The position numbers were made by a program, and so were the translations under genes. Under the pieces are notes generated by a model. It ran no database searches and was not told the DNA's origin. It was given only the letters and a program-made list of their open reading frames with translations. A DNA stretch of 5,585 nucleotides from Candidatus Nitrosopumilus sp. (GTDB lineage: Archaea > Thermoproteota > Nitrososphaeria > Nitrososphaerales > Nitrosopumilaceae): contig JABGZU010000078.1 of the NCBI GenBank assembly GCA_018674605.1, positions 1-5,585 on the forward strand. Direction: 5' to 3'. This document shows, in pieces, positions 1 to 5,585 of the stretch. How positions within the stretch are numbered: the first letter of the stretch is position 1; the number at the start of each line of letters is the position of its first letter.

Positions 1-2061
1 GGAGGTTCATTTGGTTCATCATTAGAATATTTTGTTAGAGGACTGGAACTTGGAAACGCAGTATTTACAGAATTTCAAGGAGAGTTAGGACAACATACCA
101 CACTTGATCAAAAAATTATCGATATGGGTGCAGGACTTGAAAGATTTGCATGGATTACAAATGGTACACCTACGGCATATGACTGCTGCTTTGGTCCAGT
201 AAATCAGATACTCTTTGAAAAGATTGGAATAGATTCTGATTCTGAAATGTTAAAAAAATACTTTACAGAAATTGCAAGAGAGATTGATCATTTTGATGAT
301 CTAAATCAAGTAAGACGTCTTGCAGTAAAGAGTGCTGGAATCACAGAGGATCAAGTAAATAAAATAATCACACCACTTGAAGGAATGTATCTAATTGCAG
401 ATCATCTCAGGACATTAATTTTTGCAATTGCAGATGGTGCATTGCCAAGTAATGTCGGAGGAGGATACAACCTTAGAATGATGTTACGAAGAATCAATGG
501 AACAATTAATCAATTGAATCTAAAATTAGATATTGATGAATTAATTGATGCACATATTGATTATCTCAAAGACACCTATCCAGAACTAGATGAGAAAAGA
601 GAAGATGTTAAGACAATTCTAAAGCTAGAATCTTCAAGGTATGAAGAATCAAAGATTCACATGAAGAAAAAGGCAGAAAAAATTCGTGAGAAAGGTGCAC
701 CGTCAGTGGATGAACTCATTACATTATACGAATCAGACGGCATTACACCTGAATACCTCAAAGAAATTGATGCTATTTCTGAAATCCCATCACAGTTTTA
801 CTCTAAACTATCTGACTTGCACCAATCTGAAAAGAAAAAGGCAATCACAGAACTTCCGCTAGAAGAGTTACCAGAAACTGAAACTCTATTTTACAAAGAC
901 GATCCAATGGAATTTGAGGCCAAAGTAATCAAGGTCTTAGGTGATCAAGTCGTATTAGATAGAACTTCATTTTATGCAAGAGGCGGAGGTCAAGAACCAG
1001 ATTTAGGAACCATATCAGAATTCAATGTCGTTAATGTAGATAAACACGCAAACATTATTGTTCACAAGTTAGAGGGAGGAGTTCCAAAAGAAGGCGATAC
1101 TGTATCTTGCAAAGTAGATGAAACAAGACGTGCAAACATTACTAAAAACCATACAAGTACTCACATCATCAATGTGTCATCAAGAGGGGTGTTAGGCTCT
1201 TGGATTTGGCAACACTCTGCGTTTAAAGATGATGATCATGCCAGACTAGACATTACCCATCATTCATCATTAACAGATGAGCAAGTAAAACAGATTGAAG
1301 ATGCAGCTAATCAAATGGTAAAAGAAAATTATCCAGTAAATATCGACTATTACGATAGAGGAACAGCAGAACAAAAATATGGTTTTAAAATTTATCAGGG
1401 CGGAGTAGTTCCAGTAAAGTCAGTTAGAATTGTATCAATTGAGGACAAAGATATCGAAGCATGTGGTGGAACACATGTAAAGAAGACTGGAGATATTGAA
1501 CTAATTAAAATTACAAAAACTAAAAGAATTCAAGACGGTGTAGTTCGTATAGAATTTGTCTCAGGACCAACAGCTTTTCAATATGTAAAAGATCAAGAAG
1601 AAGAATCAAAGAAACAAGCTGCAAATGACACTGCAAAAGAAAAATTAGAAAAACTGCGAGAAGAAAATAAAGAGAAATCAAGAGAACAGATTCCCATACT
1701 ATTAGAAAAGATTCTAGCTGGCCAATCAGGCGAACTAGATGAGATTACAATTAAAAATAAAATCTGCTTTACATCAAGTGAAAATTATGATGATTATTTC
1801 TGCCAAACCTTTGGAAAGAAGATAGTTGCCAAAGATAGTACTGCAGCATTTTGTGGAATTTTTGAAGCAGGTCCAACCATACGAGTAATAATATTTGCAG
1901 GTGAACAATCAGGCGTAAATGCAGGGGAGATTGTCAAGGAAATAGCCTCAATTTTGGGCGGTTCAGGTGGCGGGGATGCTAAATTTGCTCAAGGTGGAGG
2001 AAAGGACACATCTAAAAAAGATGCTGCAATACAAAAAGCAAAATCAATGATTTTAGGATAA
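1..2061 (+). CDS. alaS: Alanyl-tRNA synthetase, archaeal type, C-terminal 686 residues (5' end outside window)
   Basis: Charges tRNA-Ala with alanine in the cytoplasm and hydrolyses mischarged Ser/Gly-tRNA-Ala. The reading frame is open from base 1; the ATG at 124 is internal, because the 41 codons before it encode conserved catalytic-domain sequence (GGSFGSSLEYFVRGLE). Using window residue numbers, class II motif 3 is GAGLER at 43-48, followed by the archaeal-type GTPTAYD. PSNVGGGYNLR at 149-159 belongs to the tRNA-recognition region; N151 probably matches the Asn that reads the G3:U70 pair in E. coli. The editing domain has GGGQ at 328-331 and a full zinc tetrad: H384 and H388 (HTSTH), C488 and H492 (CGGTH). 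A charged coiled coil spans about 525-572, and a glycine-rich DHHA1 C-terminal domain contains GGSGGGDAKFAQGGG at 653-667. Archaeal AlaRS is usually about 900 residues, so roughly 200 are missing, including motif 1. No frameshift is seen. leuS follows after 4 bases. Confidence 0.97.
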   Translation, partial: GGSFGSSLEYFVRGLELGNAVFTEFQGELGQHTTLDQKIIDMGAGLERFAWITNGTPTAYDCCFGPVNQILFEKIGIDSDSEMLKKYFTEIAREIDHFDDLNQVRRLAVKSAGITEDQVNKIITPLEGMYLIADHLRTLIFAIADGALPSNVGGGYNLRMMLRRINGTINQLNLKLDIDELIDAHIDYLKDTYPELDEKREDVKTILKLESSRYEESKIHMKKKAEKIREKGAPSVDELITLYESDGITPEYLKEIDAISEIPSQFYSKLSDLHQSEKKKAITELPLEELPETETLFYKDDPMEFEAKVIKVLGDQVVLDRTSFYARGGGQEPDLGTISEFNVVNVDKHANIIVHKLEGGVPKEGDTVSCKVDETRRANITKNHTSTHIINVSSRGVLGSWIWQHSAFKDDDHARLDITHHSSLTDEQVKQIEDAANQMVKENYPVNIDYYDRGTAEQKYGFKIYQGGVVPVKSVRIVSIEDKDIEACGGTHVKKTGDIELIKITKTKRIQDGVVRIEFVSGPTAFQYVKDQEEESKKQAANDTAKEKLEKLREENKEKSREQIPILLEKILAGQSGELDEITIKNKICFTSSENYDDYFCQTFGKKIVAKDSTAAFCGIFEAGPTIRVIIFAGEQSGVNAGEIVKEIASILGGSGGGDAKFAQGGGKDTSKKDAAIQKAKSMILG
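2055..2058 (+). promoter_or_regulatory. Weak Shine-Dalgarno for leuS
   Basis: AGGA sits inside the last codons of alaS, 7 bases before the leuS ATG. It could pair with the UCCU at the 3' end of archaeal 16S rRNA. Because leuS is internal to an operon, it cannot be translated from a leaderless mRNA, so either this short signal or translational coupling from the alaS stop 4 bases away must bring in ribosomes. Only four bases match, so chance is possible. Confidence 0.35.
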
Positions 2062-2065
2062 TATT

Positions 2066-4933
2066 ATGATAAACTGGAATAAAATAGAAACTAAATGGCG
2101 AAACAAATGGGCCGAATCAAAAGACTTTGAGACAAATCCAAATGAGAAACCAAAAAAGTTCATCACTGTAGCTTATCCATATCCAAACTCTCCACAACAC
2201 ATCGGACATGGAAGAACATATACACTAGCTGATGTTCATGCAAGATTTTATCGAATGCAAGGGTATAACGTATTGTTCCCAATGGGATTTCATTACACTG
2301 GAACTCCCGTGTTAGGAATGGCAAGGAGAATTCAAGCTGGAGAAAAAGAAATCCTTGATGGGTTAAGAAATGTATATCATGTTCCAGAAGAAGATATCAA
2401 AACATTTGTTGAACCAATTAAAATTGCAGATTACTTTCATGAAGAGATAAAATCAGGAATGATTGAGATGGGTTATTCAATTGATTGGAGACGAGAATTC
2501 ACAACTATAGTTCCAGGTTATCAAAAGTTTATCGAGTGGCAAATTACTACACTAAAAGAAAATGGTAAAATTATTCAAGGCAGCCATCCAGTTGGATGGT
2601 GTCCTAAAGATCAAAACCCTGTATCGCAACACGATACAATGGGAGATGTTGAACCAAAGATTGATGATAAAAATTTCCTAGTTAAATTCAAGTTTGATAA
2701 ATTTATTTTCCCAGTTACAACATTAAGACCTGAAACAATTTTTGGTGTAACTAATTTGTGGGTCAATCCAAATGTGACATACAAAAAAGTTACAGTAGAT
2801 AGTGAAACATGGATAGTTTCAGAGCAGTGTGCACGTAAAATAGCATTCTTTGAAAAAGAAGTAAAAATAATTGGCGATATTGCAGGTAGTGAGATTATTG
2901 GAAAATCAGCTATTGCACCAAACAGAGGTAATGAGATTCCAATTTTGCCTGCTGAATTTGTAGAACCTGGAATGGGTACGGGATTAGTAATGTCAGTGCC
3001 TGCACATGCACCAAAGGATTACCAAGCATTAATGGACTTGAAGGCTAAAAATCACGAATTAGCATCTAAAATTGAGCCTATTCCAATTATTGTAACTCCA
3101 GGGTATGATGTATTTCCTGCAAAACAAATTTGTGAAAAATTAGGAGTTTCAAACCAAACAGATGAAAAACTAGAAGAGGCTACAAAGGAATTATACCTCA
3201 AAGAATTCACAGATGGAAAGTTAAATGAAAAATGTGATATTTTTAACAATGAAAAAGTGCAATTTGGTAGAGACAAAGTAAGGGAATGGCTACAAGAAAA
3301 TAATCATCTAGAAAAATTTCCAGTGTTAGAGAATGCACCAGTACATTGCAGATGTGGTGCAGAATGTGTTGTTAAGATATTGAACAATCAATGGTTTTTG
3401 AATTACGGGGATGAAGAATGGAAAGAACTTGCAAGAAATTGTTTTGATGGAATGAATATCCTACCAAGTAATATTACAACAGAGTTCAAAGAGGTAATTG
3501 ATTGGCTACATGAGAGAGCATGTGCAAGACAACAAGGGTTGGGGACAAAGTTACCATGGGATAAGGATTGGATTGTAGAGTCACTTTCTGATAGTGTGAT
3601 ATACATGGCATACTATACAATTTCACGATTTGTAAATGATGGAACAGTTAATCCTGATAGTTTAACTCGAGAACTATTTGATCATATATTATTAGATAAA
3701 GGAGACATCACACTAGCTGCAAGTACTTCCAAGCTTAGTGAGGATGTAATTGGTACAATGAAAAAAGAATTCAAATATTTTTATCCAGTTGATTCAAGAC
3801 ATTCAGGACGAGACCTAGTTCAAAATCACTTGTCGTTTTTTGTCTTAAACCATGTTGCAATATTTGAGAAAAAATTATGGCCACAAGAAATTGTTGTTAA
3901 TGGTTCTGTAATGATGGATGGTGCAAAAATGAGTAAAAGTATGGGAAATATCATTCCACTTCGAACTGCAATCAAAGATCATGGAGCAGACCCAATTAGA
4001 TTAGCAATTATCTCATCAGCTGAATTACTTCAGGATGCTGATTTCAACATGGAATCAGTATATGGTATTCAAAACAAGCTTGAGTCCCTTCTAGAAGAGT
4101 GTAACAACCTCAAAGCAGCACAAATAGGCGATTTGGAGGCTGAAGATAGGTGGATTTTATCAAAAACTCAAGGAAGAATAGCCCAAATTACAGAAGCAGT
4201 TGAAAAAATGAGACTACGTGAAGGTCTTCAAGACATATTATTTTCATTTGAATCGGATTTGAGTTGGTATGCAAAAAGAGTAGAGGCCAAAGGAAGAGAC
4301 AATGTTTCAGGAATATTACATAAAATTAATTCAGCAAGAGTTGCAATGCTATCCCCATTTGCACCACATATTGCAGAAGAGATATGGGAAAAATTGGGAC
4401 ATACAGAACTTGTATCAAAATCAGCATGGCCTGAATTTTCAAAAGAAAACATAGATCCCACATCAATTCAATCCGAGGAATTACTAAAATCAACAATTGA
4501 TGATATTGTGAATATTTTAAAAATAACAAAAATTAATCCACAAAAAATTGTAATTTATGTAAACTCTGATGATTTCAAATCCAAAGTGTACAGAAAAATT
4601 TTAGGAATCATGGTAGGAGGTCAAAACAACATGGGAGTTGTAATGAAGGAACTAATTGCAGATCCTCAAACTACCGATGCTAAAAAAATGCCAGACTATA
4701 TCCAAAAAGTAATAAAAGATTTGCATTCAGAATCTGAAGAAATCAAATCAATGAAAGTAGAATCGGAAGAGTTTGATGAAAAACAATTCCTATCTACAGA
4801 ATTGGCAAGTATTGGAAAGAAAGAATTTGGAGTAGAGATTCAAGTGTTTGGAGCAACTGATGAGGACATCTATGACCCTAAGGGTAAAGCCAGACATGCA
4901 AGACCATTCAAACCAGCAATTCTAATTGAATAA
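2066..4933 (+). CDS. leuS: Leucyl-tRNA synthetase, archaeal/eukaryotic type, complete
   Basis: Class I synthetase that attaches leucine to tRNA-Leu in the cytoplasm and clears wrongly attached amino acids in its CP1 domain. At 955 residues it has the usual archaeal length. HIGH lies at residues 45-48 and KMSKS at 621-625, so both ATP-binding signatures are intact. The inserted CP1 editing domain shows the threonine-rich TTLRPET at 218-224 and VPAHAPKDY with the conserved catalytic-pocket Asp at 318. Cysteines C179 (GWCPKD) and C428, C430, C434 (HCRCGAEC) are likely zinc ligands. An anticodon-binding helical domain follows (LSPFAPHIAEEIWEKLG is typical), and the protein ends in the archaeal C-terminal domain with KARHARPFKPAILIE. 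The start is chosen because MINWNKIETKW matches the family N-terminus, about 44 residues before HIGH, and it follows alaS by 4 bases with a weak AGGA at 2055-2058. Expression is probably from the alaS transcript. The stop touches the stop of a small convergent gene. Confidence 0.98.
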   Translation: MINWNKIETKWRNKWAESKDFETNPNEKPKKFITVAYPYPNSPQHIGHGRTYTLADVHARFYRMQGYNVLFPMGFHYTGTPVLGMARRIQAGEKEILDGLRNVYHVPEEDIKTFVEPIKIADYFHEEIKSGMIEMGYSIDWRREFTTIVPGYQKFIEWQITTLKENGKIIQGSHPVGWCPKDQNPVSQHDTMGDVEPKIDDKNFLVKFKFDKFIFPVTTLRPETIFGVTNLWVNPNVTYKKVTVDSETWIVSEQCARKIAFFEKEVKIIGDIAGSEIIGKSAIAPNRGNEIPILPAEFVEPGMGTGLVMSVPAHAPKDYQALMDLKAKNHELASKIEPIPIIVTPGYDVFPAKQICEKLGVSNQTDEKLEEATKELYLKEFTDGKLNEKCDIFNNEKVQFGRDKVREWLQENNHLEKFPVLENAPVHCRCGAECVVKILNNQWFLNYGDEEWKELARNCFDGMNILPSNITTEFKEVIDWLHERACARQQGLGTKLPWDKDWIVESLSDSVIYMAYYTISRFVNDGTVNPDSLTRELFDHILLDKGDITLAASTSKLSEDVIGTMKKEFKYFYPVDSRHSGRDLVQNHLSFFVLNHVAIFEKKLWPQEIVVNGSVMMDGAKMSKSMGNIIPLRTAIKDHGADPIRLAIISSAELLQDADFNMESVYGIQNKLESLLEECNNLKAAQIGDLEAEDRWILSKTQGRIAQITEAVEKMRLREGLQDILFSFESDLSWYAKRVEAKGRDNVSGILHKINSARVAMLSPFAPHIAEEIWEKLGHTELVSKSAWPEFSKENIDPTSIQSEELLKSTIDDIVNILKITKINPQKIVIYVNSDDFKSKVYRKILGIMVGGQNNMGVVMKELIADPQTTDAKKMPDYIQKVIKDLHSESEEIKSMKVESEEFDEKQFLSTELASIGKKEFGVEIQVFGATDEDIYDPKGKARHARPFKPAILIE

Positions 4934-5056
4934 CTAGTAGCGACTTTCACACGTTGAGCAAACATAAGCAATTTTGGTTTCCATTTCATAAGGAATGTTC
5001 ACTTTAGCTAGTTGTAGTATGGTAAATCCTCTGCAAATCTTACAAACCCCTCGCAA
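4934..5056 (-). CDS. Small two-CxxC zinc-ribbon protein, 40 residues, TTG start
   Basis: Function unknown. The frame reads MRGVCKICRGF at the N-terminus and AYVCSTCESRY at the C-terminus. C5, C8, C33 and C36 form two CxxC knuckles 24 residues apart, the classic layout of a zinc ribbon, with a mixed strand-like middle (FTILQLAKVNIPYEME). Such miniature ribbons often bind nucleic acid or protein partners in archaea, but nothing here says which. No ATG is available: the frame is closed by a stop at 5075-5077, leaving TTG at 5054-5056, or CTG at 5057-5059 for one residue more. No Shine-Dalgarno precedes it; an AT-rich stretch 15-30 bases upstream suits a leaderless promoter. The stop (4934-4936) abuts the convergent leuS stop (4931-4933). 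Four cysteines paired correctly in a frame that ends precisely at the neighbour's stop argue strongly for a real gene, although the length is short and conservation could not be tested. Confidence 0.72.
   Translation of the reverse strand: MRGVCKICRGFTILQLAKVNIPYEMETKIAYVCSTCESRY
4971..4986 (+). terminator. Possible T-rich terminator of the alaS-leuS transcript
   Basis: Three T runs close together (ATTTTGGTTTCCATTT) lie 38-53 bases after the leuS stop on the sense strand. Archaeal RNA polymerase can terminate at T-rich tracts without a hairpin. The runs are short, and this DNA also encodes the zinc-ribbon protein on the other strand, so the signal may be incidental. If it is used, the leuS mRNA would overlap the antisense gene by about 40-50 bases. 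Confidence 0.25.
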
Positions 5057-5069
5057 CAGTACTGATTGT

Positions 5070-5086
5070 AAAATTTAGAATTAACC
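5070..5086 (-). promoter_or_regulatory. Possible TATA region for the zinc-ribbon gene
   Basis: On the - strand this reads as an AT-rich run (TTAATTCTAAATTTTA) about 15-30 bases before the proposed TTG start. Archaeal TATA boxes sit about 25 bases before the transcription start, so this would give a leaderless or nearly leaderless mRNA, which fits the lack of a Shine-Dalgarno. The local DNA is AT-rich everywhere, so the match is weak evidence. Confidence 0.25.
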
Positions 5087-5275
5087 ACATGTGTCAAAAT
5101 CTGATTCGATCAAGGTCATGCGTAATTTACCCACGAAATTAACTAGTTTTTGAAATATACAACATATGATTAAAGAAATAATTGGATTTGTTTGGGAATT
5201 AATTTCTGGACAATAATACATTCTAGTAATAATTTAAAATAATCATGGATGATACGGACATGAAAGATTTTACTA

Positions 5276-5344
5276 GCCTATTTTCCTTAAAACCACCTAT
5301 TTGAGATACCTCTTGCCTATTAGGTGACCTATTTTTTGCCTAAT
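5276..5344. repeat. Cluster of five RCCTAWT motifs
   Basis: Copies begin at 5276 (GCCTATT), 5295 (ACCTATT), 5315 (GCCTATT), 5327 (ACCTATT) and 5338 (GCCTAAT). Start-to-start distances are 19, 20, 12 and 11 bases, close to two and then one turn of the DNA helix, so the copies would lie roughly on one face. The third and fourth copies overlap palindromes: CCTATTAGG at 5316-5324 and TAGGTGACCTA at 5321-5331. This could be a multi-site operator. It could also be chance in low-complexity DNA, though CCTATT is not a particularly AT-only word. Confidence 0.5.
5294..5337 (+). terminator. Hairpin followed by T6, possible terminator or RNA structure
   Basis: CACCTA at 5294-5299 can pair with TAGGTG at 5321-5326, enclosing an inner GAG/CTC stem (5303-5305 with 5310-5312, loop ATAC). 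Alternatively TAGG (5321-5324) pairs with CCTA (5328-5331) in a tight hairpin. Either is followed by six T at 5332-5337. The layout resembles an intrinsic terminator for a + strand transcript, but the stems are short and the nearest + strand gene, leuS, ends about 360 bases earlier. It overlaps the RCCTAWT cluster, so the pairing may simply follow from those repeats. Confidence 0.25.
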
Positions 5345-5370
5345 TCCAAATAGATTAGCAGATTCCAAAT
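5343..5370. repeat. Direct repeat ATTCCAAAT, two copies 19 bases apart
   Basis: Perfect 9-base copies lie at 5343-5351 and 5362-5370, separated by 10 bases. The 19-base period equals the spacing of the first two RCCTAWT motifs just to the left, so the pair could be the recognition sites of a dimeric or cooperative regulator. No regulator gene is visible in the window. Confidence 0.4.
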
Positions 5371-5438
5371 TATTCATTCTAAATCAGGTTAAACATGAAT
5401 TCAGTATCTGTTTCTGATGATGATAATTTTGTCTTAAG

Positions 5439-5489
5439 ATCTGAAACGATTGTAATCAGATGACAGACTCGGTCTTGTAATCAAGATTA
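5439..5489. repeat. Palindromes around a repeated TTGTAATCA
   Basis: TTGTAATCA occurs at 5450-5458 and again at 5475-5483. The first copy overlaps GATTGTAATC (a palindrome with a 2-base centre, 5448-5457) and lies within ATCTGA/TCAGAT arms at 5439-5444 and 5456-5461. The second overlaps TAATCAAGATTA (5478-5489), also a palindrome with a 2-base centre. So two dyads share the half-site TAATC, and they sit just upstream of a TATA-like stretch at 5495-5507. This is the arrangement expected of operator sites for a dimeric regulator of a gene to the right of the window, but no such gene is visible. Confidence 0.35.
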
Positions 5490-5585
5490 GAGAATTTTGA
5501 TATTTAACCAAAACTACTGATTCATACTAATACTAATTATTCCAGGATTCAGAATAGTCTATTTATTAGACCTTAGAGATTCACA

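Larger units (their letters stand above)
5057..5585. other. Gene-free AT-rich stretch with clustered short repeats
   Basis: All six frames were read. The longest ATG-started frames are 16, 19 and 26 codons, none with a convincing start signal or family motif, and no frame with a usable start codon enters from the right edge. There is no tRNA, rRNA or recognisable remnant of a larger gene. What it does hold is a motif cluster at 5276-5344, a 9-base direct repeat at 5343-5370, a hairpin followed by T6 at 5294-5337, palindromes at 5439-5489, a TATA-like TTTTGATATTTAA at 5495-5507 facing right, and a small hairpin (GTCTA/TAGAC) at 5557-5571. A 529-base gap is long beside the 4-base and 0-base junctions to its left, which suggests that it carries regulatory or noncoding RNA functions. 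That is inference. Confidence 0.6.

Noticed and set aside
124..126. ATG at 124 as the start of alaS
   Set aside because: The frame is open back to base 1 and the 41 preceding codons encode conserved AlaRS catalytic-domain sequence; starting here would cut just ahead of motif 3.
3052..3276. 74-codon frame on the - strand within leuS
   Set aside because: It lies wholly antisense to a conserved part of leuS and is rich in Ser and Phe, as expected from the reverse of Glu/Lys-rich coding; no domain or start signal.
3403..3606. 67-codon frame on the - strand within leuS
   Set aside because: Antisense shadow of the conserved leuS catalytic region, Ser-rich and without recognisable motifs.
4228..4529. 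Two overlapping - strand frames (77 and 67 codons) within the leuS anticodon-binding domain
   Set aside because: They overlap each other in different frames and lie antisense to a clearly conserved domain; shadows of leuS coding.
5102..5112. TGATTCGATCA as the T-arm of a tRNA
   Set aside because: It is only a 4-base palindrome; no acceptor stem, anticodon arm or D-arm can be placed around it.
5417..5520. Possible C/D box guide RNA (C box ATGATGA at 5417-5423, CTGA at 5441-5444)
   Set aside because: The C-to-D' gap of 17 bases is longer than the usual 10-12, the C' box is degenerate, and the next CTGA is at 5517-5520, giving an RNA of about 104 bases where archaeal ones are about 50-60.
5522..5585. 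Open + strand frame reaching the right edge
   Set aside because: About 21 codons, preceded by a stop and lacking ATG, GTG or TTG; the other two + frames are closed.

Overview
The window looks like part of the chromosome of an ammonia-oxidising archaeon (Nitrososphaeria/Thaumarchaeota, most like the Nitrosopumilus/Nitrosarchaeum group). The grounds are that both large genes are of the archaeal type by their motifs, the DNA is AT-rich by eye (A/T-ending codons, AGA as the main arginine codon), the genes are tightly packed, and Shine-Dalgarno signals are weak or absent. The genus is an inference; no marker gene is present.

Positions 1-4933 hold two aminoacyl-tRNA synthetase genes on the + strand. 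The first is alanyl-tRNA synthetase (alaS), already open at base 1, so its N-terminal part lies outside the window. The second is a complete archaeal-type leucyl-tRNA synthetase (leuS), which begins 4 bases after the alaS stop. The two are almost certainly cotranscribed and supply charged tRNA-Ala and tRNA-Leu for translation. Each carries its own editing domain.

Positions 4934-5056 hold a 40-codon gene on the - strand encoding a tiny two-CxxC zinc-ribbon protein. Its stop codon abuts the leuS stop codon with no base between them, and it appears to start at TTG.

Positions 5057-5585 (529 bases) contain no gene I can support. The stretch is AT-rich but not featureless. It holds five copies of an RCCTAWT motif, an adjacent pair of ATTCCAAAT repeats 19 bases apart, short hairpins (one followed by six T), and palindromes around a repeated TTGTAATCA. 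It is probably regulatory or transcribed noncoding DNA lying before a gene to the right of the window, but that is inference. I see no mobile element, CRISPR array, tRNA or rRNA. Most of the window is ordinary housekeeping; the small zinc-ribbon gene and the repeat-rich tail are the parts worth a second look.
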